Below, one piece after another: positions 21,192 through 32,700 of a stretch of 64,000 bases of DNA. Position 1 is the first letter of the stretch; the number at the start of each line of letters is the position of its first letter. The DNA is taken from positions 5,084,001-5,148,000 of the forward strand of contig OZ234503.1 of the NCBI GenBank assembly GCA_965153455.1. The letters run 5' to 3'. Origin of the DNA: Sphagnum compactum. Its lineage: Eukaryota > Bryophyta > Sphagnopsida > Sphagnales. The translations under genes were made by a program, and so were the position numbers. The notes beneath the pieces were generated by a model that worked only from the letters and a program-made list of their open reading frames with translations, had not been told where the DNA came from and did not search any database.

Positions 21192-23367
21192 ATGTCTTCT
21201 TTTCAAATGGAGTCCTTGAAAGTCATGGAAAAGTTTGATGGTGGCAACTTTCACCTTTGGAAGTTCAAAATGCGCATGATGCTTTCCAAACATGGGCTTT
21301 GGAAATTTGTTGATGGGAGTGCCACCTTGCCAAGTGAAGAAGTTGCAAGGGCCGATTACAATGAAAAAGAGACCAAGGCTTTTGCATTGCTTTGTGAACA
21401 TCTCACGGATGCCCAACTTGCACACATTCAATATTGTGACAATGTGAGAAGTGCGTGGGAGGCTCTTTGTGGTGTGCATGAAGCTAGGACCATTGGCAAC
21501 AAGTTGTTCCTTCGAAGGAGATTCTTCACCATCAAAATGCAAGAAGGAGATGACATGCTTGTGCACATCAACATGGTGAAAGCCCTTGCGGACCAACTAC
21601 GTTCTATCGAGGTGAACATTACGGATGAAGATGTTTACATGGTACTCCTCATGAGCCTTCCTCCATCCTTTGATAACTTAGTCACAAGCTTGGAGTCCAT
21701 GTCCACAAAAGATGTAGACCTTCAATTCATTGTAGCAAGGTTGCTTCACGAAGTGTCCAAAAGAAAAGAATGTGAGAGTTCCGAGACTACCGCATTAGTG
21801 AACAAAACTCACAAGTCAAACGAAAAGCTTTGCTTCTATTGTAAGAAACTCGGACATTTTGTGAGAAATTGTTTGAAGAAGAAAAATGATGAAAAAGAAA
21901 AAGTTAATCAAGCTTGTGAAGATCACGAGCAAATGTTTGTTGCGGCATTGAGTGCCAATGATCATACCACGTATGATTGGATTGTCGATTCCGGGGCAAC
22001 GCAACACATGACATTTGAACAAGAATGGTTTATCACGTACGAGCGCATTTCCCCAAGGAGGGTGTTCATGGGCGATGACATCGTTTTGGAGGCCATTGGC
22101 AAGGGGAGCATCAAAGCCACAATGCAAGTGGGAGGCCAATTGACACACACAACCATCACCCAAGTTCTTCATGTTCCAAAAATGAAGAATAATCTCATTT
22201 CGGTGAGTAAACTCATTTCGGAAGGTTTCAAAGTGGAGTTTGACAAGGATGGTTGTAAGGTCAACGATGCTCGAGGAGTTGTTGTGGCACAAGCACGAAG
22301 GGACAAGAACTTGTACCTTCTTAATGTAAAGGTGCGTAGGGACATGGCACACATTGCAAATTCTTTGGAGGAAAGTGCGATGCTTTGGCATGAAAGACTT
22401 GGCCATCTCAACATGGCAAGCCTTAAGGAGTTAGATGCCATGGTGGATGGCATGAATTTGAAAGAAGTGCCGTTGCATCACATTTGTGAAGGATGCGTCA
22501 AAGGCAAACATCAAAGACATCATTTCCCAAGGACGGAGCAACGAGGGCTTCACAACTTTTGGAGATTGTGCACACCGATGTGTGCGGGCCAATGAAGACT
22601 ACATCGCATGGTGGAGCGCGATACTTTCTCACTTTCATTCACGATTTCTCAAGGAAAACTCATGTCTATCTTTTGAAGGCAAAAGGAGAAAGTTTGAAAA
22701 ATTCAAACAATACAAGACATTAGTGGAGAACGAAATTGGTCACAAAATCAAAGTGCTACGTTCCGACAACGGAGCAAAATTTGTGTCTAAGAAATTTGAC
22801 GCATTTCTTGCGGAATGTGGAAGTCAACGACAAACAAGTGCGCCCTATTCCCCACAACAAAACGGTGTTGCGAAACGTGCCAATAGAACCATCATGGAAT
22901 GTGCAAGAAGCATGATTCTTGCACAAGGGTTGGAACTTGAATTTTGGGGCGAAGCGATGAACACGGCGGTGTACATCAAAAATCGATGTCCAACCAAGGC
23001 TCTTGATTCCAAGACCCCTCAAGAAGCGTGGAGAAGTAGGAAACCCGATGTGTCTCATTTGAGAGTTTTTGGTTGTAAAGCGTTTGCACATGTCCCCGAT
23101 GAGAAGAGGACCAAATTAGAGTCCAAGTCCATGCCTTGTGTGTTTGTAGGATATTACAAAGGCACCAAAGCGTATCGCTTGATGTGTGTGAAAACCAAGA
23201 GAATCATCAAAAGTAGAGATGTCGTGTTCATTGAAGGGTCAAAGGAAATAGGTGGTGTACCTCATCTTGAGAAAGAAGAAAATGTAGTTGTGCATGAAGA
23301 AGTTGAAGGAGAAGAACCATTAACCTTTAGTCAAGATACACCTTTGAATGAAACAAGAATGGAAGGT
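21192..23367 (+). pseudogene. E3 gag-protease-integrase, two frameshifts
   Basis: ATG at 21192 (MSSFQMES). Gag is followed by the knuckle CFYCKKLGHFVRNC (about 21833-21874), protease DSGATQHM (about 21988-22011) and integrase HHCC (LWHERLGHLN ... CEGCVKGKHQ). Near 22515 the frame shifts to the one carrying DVCGPMKTTSHGG and DFSRKTHVYLL, and near 22690 it shifts again to the one with LRSDNGAKF, QQNGVAKRANRT and VFGCKAFAHV. It is cut at 23367 by the embedded E4 LTR. The second core glycine is Ala (DNGAKF for DNGGEF) and the usual ERANRT is KRANRT. Not functional as it stands. Confidence 0.88.
23083..23367 (+). repeat. 285-bp integrase segment, copy 1 of a direct duplication
   Basis: Runs from TTTGCACATG to GAAGGT and recurs at 25069-25353 with a few substitutions. 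The two copies flank the embedded E4 LTR-gag segment. Confidence 0.88.
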
Positions 23368-25068
23368 TGTTGAAGATTATGATGTAGATGTTAGAAACAT
23401 AGATAATGATGTGGTAGATAAGTGTTGCAAGCAATCAAAGACATAGGTAGATTTGAGAGGGATTGGTGACGGCTAGGGTTAGGGTTTGGCGGCGGCTAGG
23501 ATTAGGGCTTGGTGACGCCTAGGGTTAGGGTTTGGTGGCGGCTAGGGTTAGGCGGCGGCTAGGTTAGGGTTAAGTGGCGGCTACTTTAGGGTTAGTAGAT
23601 AGTATATAAGGGTTTGGTTTTGAGGAGTCTTTTATTCTCTCTTTTATGGTTTTTGAGTGCACATAGAAGCTTCAAGCCTTGTTAGATATTACAAGCCATA
23701 GTTATATGATTGTAGCAATAAAGCATATAACCTTTGTAATTTCCAATAGGTTATGGGCCCACACATGCGAATTGCATGATTAGAGGTTTGATTGCTTGTG
23801 TTCATTGAGAGAGATCTTGAGGGTTTGTGTGTGTTGGATGTGCAAGTTTGCACTTTTGGGGGTTTTGGAGGCGCTTTTAGAGCCTTGGAGGAGTTTTGAA
23901 AAGCTTTGGAGGAGCTTTGAGGTTTTGGCGGCCATTTGGAGTTTAGAGGTGCACAAGTGCTTGATTGGTGCTCTTTGGAGGTATTTGGAAGAATTGGATG
24001 TGCATGTGTGCACATTCCAACATTGTAAGTCTTGATTTGAGTCATTGGTATTTGTGCACATTTGATTCATAGAGCACTTGATTTGAGTTGGTTGAGTGCA
24101 TTTTGAGTGTTTGAGGAGGCATTGATGCAAGTGGGAGCCATTAAGGGCTAAATTTTGTGATTGGAGGTGCATTTGCACACAATTGAACCTTCTAAGGGCT
24201 AGAGTGTGTTTATGAGGTGCATTCGTGTGCATTTGAGTGATTGAAGCACATTTGAGAGTGCATTGAAGCAATTGCATGTAAGAGTGCTCATTAAGTACTA
24301 ATTAGCATTTGGTTGAGCGCATAAGTGGGTAGAGAGGTCGGATTTGAGTGCAAAATGGCATCGTTTGAGGGAGAGAGCTCTAAAGTCATTGACAAGTTCA
24401 ATGGGGAGAACTTCAACCTTTGGAAGTTCAAGATGGAGATGGTGTTGGCCTCCATGGACCTTTGGGAGATTGTCGACGGGTCCGAGGAGGCTCCACCATT
24501 TGATGCGGACCCCAAAGTCATCAAGGACTACCAACGGCGCGCGAAGAAGGCCATGTCCACCATTAGCATCAACTTGGTGGATAGTCAACTTCACCACATC
24601 AAGAGGTGCAAGGGACCCGCGGAGGCATGGAAGACACTTTGCAACATCCACGAGACGCGGAGCTTGTCCAACATCCTCTTCATTCGCCGCAAGTTCTTCA
24701 CGTGCAAGATGCAAGAGGGAGAGGACCTTCTAGACCACATCAACAAGGTCAAGGCGCTTGCGGATCAACTTGCTTGTTTGGAGGTGCCCGTGAGGGATGA
24801 GGATGTTGTGATGACCTTTCTTGAGAGCTTGCCACCCTCCTACGAGTACCTAGTCACCGCCTTGGAAACCTTGCCCATGCAAAACCTCACCATGGAGTTT
24901 GTGACCACACGATTGATGCATGAAGTGTCCAAGAGGAGGGAGAAGGAGCCGCAAGGTGACGATGCGGCGATGGTGTCAATGCAAGGAAGAGGAGGGACCA
25001 CATCTACACGCAAAGACACCAAGACATGCTACTATTGTGGCAAACCGGGCCACATTGCACGATTTTGC
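23368..25068 (+). mobile_element. E4: embedded 5' half of an E1-type copia element
   Basis: A 5' LTR (23368-23748) matching the E1 LTRs, starting TGTTGAAG after GGAAGGT; primer-binding site 23749-23763; leader; gag from ATG 24355 through the zinc knuckle CYYCGKPGHIARFC. The element then stops abruptly at 25068 and continues as family-2 integrase. No 3' LTR is present. TTTGC occurs twice in tandem at the junction (25064-25068 and 25069-25073), so the break was probably resolved by short homology. Confidence 0.87.
23749..23763 (+). other. E4 primer-binding site, half-tRNA(iMet) type
   Basis: GGTTATGGGCCCACA immediately after the embedded LTR, as in E1, E2 and E3. Confidence 0.78.
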
Positions 25069-26448
25069 TTTGCACATGTCCCCGATGAGAAGAGGACCAA
25101 ATTAGAATCCAAGTCCATGCCTTGTGTCTTTTTAGAATATTACGAAGGCACCAAAGCGTATCGTTTGATGTGTGTGAAAACCAAGAGAATCATCAAAAGT
25201 AGAGATGTCGTGTTCATTGAAGGGTCAAAGGAAATAGGTGGTGTACCTCATCTTGAGAAAGAAGAAAATGTAGTTATGCATGAAAAAGTTGAAGGAGAAG
25301 AACCATTAACCTTTAGTCAAGATACACCTTTGAATGAAACAAGAAGGGAAGGTGTGCAAAGTGAATCCACACCAAGTTCTTCATCGGAAAAAGAATTTGT
25401 TGTTTCCAATGATAACCCATCTTGTGAACCTTCACAAGATGAGCCGAGGGAAAGACCTCAAAGGCAACGAAGGGAATGGCCTCAGGATTGGTGGATTGCT
25501 ACCAAGGAGGTGGAGTGCGCCACCGTTGCATTTTTGGAGGAGCCCCGAAATATTGAAGAAGCATTGACATGTGAAAATTCCAAGGAGTGGGAGTGTGCGA
25601 TGCGAGAAGAATATGATTCCCTCGTGACAAACAACACATGGACTTTGGTACCACTTCCCGCCGGTAGGAAACCCGTTTCTTGCAAATGGGTGTTCAAAAT
25701 CAAACAAGGCGCAAATGGGGAGGTGGAACGCTACAAGGCTAGATTAGTGGCAAGAGGTTTTACCCAAACCTACGGAGTGGATTACAACGAAAACTTTGCG
25801 CCCGTCGCAAAATTTACATCTATTCGTTGTATTCTTGCATTAGCGGCCTTGGAAGACATGGAGATCCATCAAATGGACGTGAAAACCGCATTTCTCAATG
25901 GCGAGCTTGAAGAGGAGATTTACATGGAGCAACCTCAAGGGTTTGTGCACCAAGGAGGTGAACATCTCGTGTGTAAGCTTCAGAAGTCCTTGTATGGTTT
26001 GAAACAATCTCCAAGGGCATGGAATCAAAAGTTAGATGCGTTTCTCAAAAGCATTGAATTTATGAAGAGTGAGGCCGATCCTAGTGTGCACGTTGCACAA
26101 GTGGGAGATGTGAAGTTTTTCATTGTGGTCTATGTGGATGACCTCATTTTGGTGTGCAACGATCAAAATAAACTTTTGCAAATCAAAGAGGAATTGAGTC
26201 AAAAGTTTGAAATGAAGGACCTCGGGGAGTTGCATTTCTTTTTGGGGATGGAGGTGGAAAGGAATTGTGATGAAAGACTCCTACGCATCAACCAAATCAA
26301 ATACCTCAAGGAAATATTGAAGTGTTTTCGAATGGAGGAATGTAAGCCCATTGGAGTTCCATTGGATCCCAAGGTGAAGTTACAAAGGAATGCGAATGGA
26401 AATGATGAATCAAAGGGATTCCATATCAACAAGCGGTTGGGTCTTTGA
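24355..26448 (+). CDS. Chimeric gag (E1 type) - integrase tail - reverse transcriptase (E3 type) open frame
   Basis: A single open frame of 697 codons from ATG 24355 (preceded in frame by a possible earlier ATG at 24325). About the first 240 residues are E1-type gag, up to the knuckle CYYCGKPGHIARFC. At 25068 it joins, still in frame, the C-terminal integrase region of family 2 (FAHVPDEKRTK...), followed by the linker and RT with QMDVKTAFLNG, SLYGLKQSPRAW and YVDDLILVC. It has no protease and no integrase catalytic core. It ends early near 26446 because of an apparent one-base loss near 26418; RNase H follows in the next frame. Whether it is expressed is unknown. As a retroelement protein it would lack maturation and integration functions. 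Confidence 0.75.
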   Translation: MASFEGESSKVIDKFNGENFNLWKFKMEMVLASMDLWEIVDGSEEAPPFDADPKVIKDYQRRAKKAMSTISINLVDSQLHHIKRCKGPAEAWKTLCNIHETRSLSNILFIRRKFFTCKMQEGEDLLDHINKVKALADQLACLEVPVRDEDVVMTFLESLPPSYEYLVTALETLPMQNLTMEFVTTRLMHEVSKRREKEPQGDDAAMVSMQGRGGTTSTRKDTKTCYYCGKPGHIARFCFAHVPDEKRTKLESKSMPCVFLEYYEGTKAYRLMCVKTKRIIKSRDVVFIEGSKEIGGVPHLEKEENVVMHEKVEGEEPLTFSQDTPLNETRREGVQSESTPSSSSEKEFVVSNDNPSCEPSQDEPRERPQRQRREWPQDWWIATKEVECATVAFLEEPRNIEEALTCENSKEWECAMREEYDSLVTNNTWTLVPLPAGRKPVSCKWVFKIKQGANGEVERYKARLVARGFTQTYGVDYNENFAPVAKFTSIRCILALAALEDMEIHQMDVKTAFLNGELEEEIYMEQPQGFVHQGGEHLVCKLQKSLYGLKQSPRAWNQKLDAFLKSIEFMKSEADPSVHVAQVGDVKFFIVVYVDDLILVCNDQNKLLQIKEELSQKFEMKDLGELHFFLGMEVERNCDERLLRINQIKYLKEILKCFRMEECKPIGVPLDPKVKLQRNANGNDESKGFHINKRLGL
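25069..25353 (+). repeat. 285-bp integrase segment, copy 2
   Basis: Second copy of 23083-23367. Unlike copy 1 it continues uninterrupted into the rest of pol (GAAGGTGTGCAAAG). Confidence 0.88.
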
Positions 26449-27122
26449 TGTATGCCATGTTGTGCACACGACCTGACTTGGCATACCCAATAAGCGTGTT
26501 GAGTCAACACATGGCGAACCCTAACATGGAGCATTGGATGGCCGTCAAACGAATCTTTCGATATTTGCAAGGTACATTGCAAATGAAATTACAATTTGGT
26601 GCAACACCATCCAAGGAAGTTCTTGGATATTGCGATGCGGATTGGGGTGGTGATCTTGAAGATAGGAGGTCCACCATAGGGTTTGTTTTCATGATCGAAG
26701 GGGGAGCCATTTCTTGGAGTAGCAAACGACAACCTACAATAGCATTGTCCACCACGGAGGCCGAATACATGGCGAACATGCAAGCCACAAAAGAAGCCAT
26801 ATGGATAACAAAATTGATGATGGATTTAGGATACATGGAGGAGAAAAAAATGATGGTGATTCGATGTGACAATCAAGGTGCGATATCATTGACCAAGAAT
26901 CCCACTCACCATGCACGAACAAATCACATTGATGTACAACATCATTTTGTTCGAGAACGAGTTGAAAATGGAGAAGTTCGATTTGAATATTGTCCAACCG
27001 AACACATGGTGGCGGATGTCCTTACCAAGGCATTCTCAAAAGAACGACGTCATAAGTTGATAAACATGTTCGGATTAGAAACTTCACTGAGTGGGAATGT
27101 TAGAAATACTATTCGTTTCTAA
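26420..27122 (+). pseudogene. E3 RT C-terminus and RNase H
   Basis: Frame holding MYAMLCTRPDLAYPIS, the RNase H motifs CDADWGGD and TEAEYMA, DNQGAI and the copia tail HARTNHIDVQHHFV. It is displaced by one base from the upstream RT frame (break near 26418). The frame passes through the polypurine tract and stops inside the 3' LTR, as in E1. Confidence 0.85.
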
Positions 27123-27581
27123 TTCCCAATGTTGATGAATGTGTTAAACATTCATCAAAAGGATGAATAGTATTCACATCCTTGTAGTAGTTAGGTTAGG
27201 GTTTAGAAGTGGAGACTACTTAGGGTTAGGCGGCGGCTAGGGTTAGGGTTTGGTGGCGGCTAGGGTTAGGTGGCGACTAGGGTTAGGGTTTGGTGACGGC
27301 TAGGGTTAGGGTTTGGCGGCGGCTAGGTTAAGGTTAAGTGGCGGCTACTTTAGGGTTAGGAGATAGTATATAATGGAGTGGTTTTGAGTTGTCTTTCATT
27401 CTCTCCTTTCATGGTTTTTGAGTGCACATAGAACCTTCAACCTTTGTTGCAAGCCATAGTTTTGTGATTGTAACATTTGAAGCATACAACCTTTGTAATC
27501 TTCTTGTTAGTTAATACAATTGTTCCATTTCATGAACCTTGAAGCTTTCATTTCTTGCTTGTATTTAAGTTGTTTCCAATA
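27098..27581 (+). repeat. E3 3' LTR
   Basis: 484 bp, same ends as 20035-20525. The telo-box array at about 27225-27345 has slightly different unit order. Ends CCAATA before the duplicated GCAGA. Confidence 0.9.
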
Positions 27582-27586
27582 GCAGA

Positions 27587-27975
27587 TGATTTATCAAAAC
27601 TACTAGATATTATAAAACCCATAGGTGTGCTTAATCAAACCACAAATGTAAGCCTATTCTACACAAGGTTTGAATGGTTGAATGATGTAATTTTTTTTTT
27701 GAGAACAAGACAAATTGAGGGCACATTATCAATACAACAAAACCATAAATTAGTTAGGAAAGTATAACCTTTCACATTGAAGAATGGTGAATTGTATAGA
27801 ATGGGCCAAGACTGTTACAGATTGCGACAATGTTTGACAACTATAGAAGCACATATGGTGATGAAAGAATTGCATGAAGGACCATTAGGAGGATATTTTG
27901 CAACTAGAATAACGCAAAGGAAGATATTGGATGCTAGATATTAGTGGAGTTATGTACACAAATTAGATTTAACGA
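27587..27975 (+). pseudogene. G1: gypsy RNase H/integrase linker and integrase start
   Basis: Continues the frame broken at 20034 (VVAD | DLSKLL). It carries PFTLKNGELYRMGQD and KELHEGPLGGYFATRITQRKILDARY, typical of the N-terminal zinc region of gypsy integrases, then decays. No 3' LTR of G1 was recognised downstream. Confidence 0.75.
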
Positions 27976-29567
27976 CTAATCATAGTACTTGGACATGTGC
28001 CAGTTTAAGTTGTCAAGTGGTCATGATTATTACCTAGTATATGATTAAGTTTAAATTAATTATGCCTAATCTAGCTTACTAGTTAAATTTTTTACTCTAG
28101 TTTAATGTGTAGTTTAGCTATGAAATTCCAATGTGAATAAATTCAAGTTAATTTGTGGATTATTCACATTTGTTTTCATTTTGTTGAGGTGACATGTAGG
28201 TCTCAGATCTTTTTGTAGTTTGTTTGCAAATGGTTATGTTACTATCGCATTTTGTAAGTTGGAAACCTTATTTTTCTTCTTGATATTTTTTCATTACTCC
28301 TTTTCCTTTGCACTTCAAAGATAATTTCTAGAGCTTGAGGTAGAGCTTCCATAACATTTTAAATCATTCAAAATGAGGCACATACGATGGAGATATAAAT
28401 AAGTGTTTGATCATAGGCAGGCAATCGACGGTGGGCCGGTCTACCCTATTATCTTTTCATAACATATTATTGTAGCAAGAACTGTGTTAATTTGTTGCTT
28501 CATGTTTTTGTTTAATCGCAGTCACACTCACTGTCGTATTTATTCTTTAGCTTTGTTTTTTTTGTCTTTTTTCCTTTCATGTCTTAATGTCCTTATTTTT
28601 TCTACTTGCTTGTTTTCTTCTGTTGGGAGTTTACTCATCAAACCATAAGTGAAATGTCACGTCTGGCATAATAAACTGGTCTTCATACAAACTCATAGCC
28701 ACAATCATATGGTCTAATCAACCTCAGTACCATTGGGTTCTGTAATATAATAATATTAAATCATATTCTACAACTAAAAATCATACTTGAAAATATAAAA
28801 TCTGGTTAAATACATCCCTAATCCTTGATCAAGTTCAAAATTGCACTAATCTCTCTTACGTCAAATCTTAATGGATCCCTAATCATCTCATAGCAAAACC
28901 TTAATCAATCTTACTAGTAACTACTGACACCGTAAACAGACCTTATTTACCGAATTTCCCCCGAAAAAAAAACTCGAAACACAATTTCTGAGAAATACGG
29001 AACCGCAGGTTCTTTAAAAACAGAGAACGATCCAGCACAAGCTCGAAAGTTATCCTGCGGTTCTGAGGTACTATAACCGGAGGGTCTATCGTCAAGCTCG
29101 AAGCCGAGGGTGGCAGGGAGGGAGTTGCCCCGGAGGAGCTTCGCGAGCTTCGTGTGCGTTGGTCGAGAATTCGAACGGAGTCGCGCGCTGGAATTTTGTC
29201 GCGATCGAATGTTGTGAGAATATTAGAGGAATTTGATCTCTTCTCTTCAACAATTATGTCTTGATTTTTTTCATGAATTATTATTATTATTATTTCCCGA
29301 AGAGAAAGAGTCTGCGAGCATGGACAAACAGAGAGTAGCGCAGAAGCAGTAGTAGGGGGAGAAAGAAGGGGACAAGATGGCGGGGGGGGAAGATCGCTGG
29401 GAGCAACAGAGGGTAATTACATCTTCCGTGCAAATTCTTAGTCGACGAAAGAATCTCCTTGCACGTTATTATGTGATGTGTGGAGAATTTGATGTTTCGC
29501 ATCTGCGTGATGTTTGGAGAAGTTTATTGAGACCAATATCCAGGACTGACTCTGTAGCGCCCCGGCC

Positions 29568-29600
<33 letters not shown>

Positions 29601-29781
29601 ACTTTCTCTGTCACCGTGCACATTGCAGTGGGGGATCTGAATGTCCCTGATGAATGTCCATGTCTGAGTGTAAATCTTTGTTTTGGAAGCTTTGATTCCT
29701 CTCTTGTGTAGATCCTGCACTTTTGTTGGAGCCTCTCTTTCTGTGCAGACTTCATCTTCTTCTTCTGTGTGACGGTGTTTT
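27976..29781. other. Intergenic; upstream region and leader of the aspartic protease gene
   Basis: 27976-28950 is AT-rich. 28260-28480 is similar to 59440-59625 (TAACATTTTAAA.CA.TCAAAATG, and GGGCCG.TCTACCCTAT), a dispersed repeat. From about 28960 composition changes to GC-richer, CpG-containing sequence, followed by a (CT)n run at 29571-29599, fitting a plant core promoter and 5' leader. An 87-codon upstream frame with ATG at 29377 may be a uORF. Confidence 0.5.
29571..29599 (+). repeat. (CT)n microsatellite in leader
   Basis: About 14 CT units, about 180 bases before the likely start codon. CT/GA tracts are common in plant 5' leaders. Confidence 0.85.
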
Positions 29782-32700
29782 GTGTTGTGCTGGCATGCAA
29801 TGAGGCGAGGAATTGGTCCAGGCTGTGATTGCTTTTCCCGAGAAGCACCACAGCCCCCCGCGTCGTCGTCGTTGGAGAGAGAAGAAGAACGAGTGGAGTT
29901 TGAGGAGAAGAACAAGAAGAAGTGTCTCTTGCTGCTACTGGAGCACAGAGCACTGATTTACACTCGCCGCTGTCCCAGAATATCGCGCTTGAAGCTCGGC
30001 GTAGTAGTATTCATCACTATTTTCCTCGTAATTTTCCTCCTCCTCCTCTTCCTCTTCTTTTCTCACAGAGTATCTCTATTTGTCTCCACTCCGAATGCTC
30101 AAGAAACCGGAGCTTCGGTCGTGTTCAAGCTGTACCGGAAGAATATCAGGCACTCTCACGGGGAATCGGGGTCGAGAATGGGAAGAAACAGAATCGGCAG
30201 GTTGCCATTGGATATCAAAGAGAAACCGCCTTTGCCTACATCACAATTACTTTCTTGGAGCTTGCGAGGTGGCCGACAAAAGAAACAGCACGTGTATGGA
30301 TTCTCTCTAACCTATCTATCCACCAATGCCACTCACCATTGCATCATGACCCAGGCTTGAATTGTGTGACAGAACAAAAGCAAAAAAATGCAGATCTAAT
30401 TGGAAAAACGTGCGCAGTAGGAAGAAGATCAATGCTGATACAGAATTCAGATTACCCTTGATTTCAAGATTTCTGCTTTGTTGCCTGTATAGTTGCAACA
30501 ATGCAGCTAGATGGGAGTACTGAAAGCTGTGTTGTTGTGGCAACACTGCAGTGACAACTACTACATCAAGATGGCTATGGGAGTTCCACCCAAAGTGTTT
30601 TTCTTGGATATTGATACTGGAAGCAGCTTGACATGGGTGCAAAGTGATTACATCAATGGCTCAATGCGGTTGGTGAGCAAGCTCTTTGATCTGGATCTTC
30701 TTGCTCTTCATTTTTAACCAAATGAGCTCAGCCTTTGCTTTTGTTACTTTTGATTCTTCAGAATCCAGATCTGGGGATTGTTGTGTTGTGAACTTCTCTT
30801 GAGGAAGTATTATATCTGTTTTTGTAGAGATTTCTCTGCCACTCTCATAGATATGTAAGACTTCTCTTGAGCATTGAAGATCTGGCATTCTGAATTTAAG
30901 CAGGCAACACAGGATTTGTTTAAAATCAAGCCAGTGGGAGCAATCTTGGATTGTCGGCTGCCTCTTTGTTCACAGTACCAGATAGTTGAAGAAGAATGTG
31001 ATGCACGAAGTAACTATTGGTGTTTTATGACTGTGGTGTACCTTGATAAGTCACAGTTTCAAGGTGTTGTAGTGAAGGATATGATCAGCCTGAACTTTGG
31101 TGATGGTAGTATCAATCTTACTTCTGATGGAGATGAAGATCCCTTTCTTGTCCCTGTGGTTTTTGGGTGAGTTTGGCCAGGCTCTGCACCCTTGAACCAG
31201 TAATTTAGCCTTCCATGCATGCATGCATTCTAGGTGGGTTTGGAAATGGTTTCCTATATGCTATAGATTCTTCAATTCTCTTTGGAAGCTTGAAGCCCTA
31301 TTATTAAACTTGGTTTTGATCATGCTCTTATGTGCCTGGCATGCCATTTTTCTTCTAATGTAGGTCATGGTTCAGTGCAGATGTTCATATGGAAGTGTGG
31401 GAGACGTAAAAGTTGACAATCCAAGCAAATCTGCAACAGACGGCTTGATGGGCTTAAGCAACTCAAAGATCACATTTTCTGCACAGCTAAAAGCAGGCCA
31501 TGTGATTGACAACAATGTTGTGGGAATATGCATGGCCACTGATGATGAGATTGATGATGATGCATCAGGGTATCTCTTTTTTGGGAATGCCATTTCCACA
31601 CTTGAATTGCAATGGACAAATATGAACTTTTTTCCCACTGCGTATGAACCTAACCTTCACCCAAGCTAATCCTAATCCAGAATGTTTGTACCTAAAATGA
31701 AGAGCTTGAATTGTTGGGTAAGGATTTTCTATGACATTTGGATTCTCCCTAAGAGAGCTGTTGTGTTCTTTCAAACAACAGGTGGGAAATTGATAATAGT
31801 GGTGGATTGGCAGTTTTTAGATAATGTGAGATGTGTGCCTGGCTTATGAGTTGAGTATCAGGGATGTGCAATTTGCTTTCAAAACATTAAAAAAATTTAC
31901 CTCACTTTTTTACTTAAGATTCAAGTAGCTTATTGTACAAAAATTGTCATAGAAATATTCTCATAGTGATGAAAAATAAGATCTTTGTGGAGCAAGAAAC
32001 CCATCTTCTAAGTGTCAAGTCTTGAAACCATAGTAAGTGATTGTTACTGAAGTTAAAGATCATGTAATTGAAAGTTTTATTTTTTATCAGAGGGATGATA
32101 CATATCAGTCCTATGATAAAGTTGATTAAATGATTTCGAATGGAAGGAGTTCACCTTAAAGATGGGGTACTATCATCATATGTAGGTGGAATGGTGTGTT
32201 TACATTGTTCAGCACTGTTTGGTATGGAGAGAAGAAAATTTCATGTCAACCAGGTGATGAGGATGGAGCTCTGAAAATGATACTTGACACTGGCAGTGAT
32301 TTCTCATATTTTCAGGAATGCTTATATTGGACACTGGAACCATTGGTGATTTTGATGAACTCAAATCTTGTATAGCTGCTGAGAAATGTCTTGCACATCC
32401 TTGCTTAGTGTATCATGTCTTCCATATGCCAGGGTTTTCAAGGGAATCTTGAGTTACATGGGTTGGAGTTTTTGTTTGGGCTGCAATATTATGCAGGGAA
32501 ATCTGCATAATCAATTGCTGTGAAGTGGATCTCAATGTAAACCTTATTCAGAGGCAACAGAGCTTTGATTCATTTGATTTGTTTGGTGTGTAGGGAAGCA
32601 GTTGAAAGATGATGCTATCAAAAGTGGCTACAATGAACTAATTCCTGAAACACTTTCTCCTGTACCTGGTGGTCCAGAAGAGCTACCAGACATGTGTTGG

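Larger units (their letters stand above)
20035..27581 (+). mobile_element. E3: Ty1/copia LTR retrotransposon with nested chimeric segment
   Basis: Plus strand. 5' LTR 20035-20525, 3' LTR 27098-27581, perfect target duplication GCAGA (20030-20034 and 27582-27586), primer-binding site 20526-20540, polypurine tract GAGTGGGAA before the 3' LTR. The LTRs differ at only a few sites and in telo-box units, so the insertion is young. The interior is abnormal: gag-protease-integrase of family 2 (21192-23367), then the LTR and gag of an E1-type element (23368-25068), then a repeated integrase segment, RT and RNase H of family 2. It interrupts G1. Confidence 0.92.
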
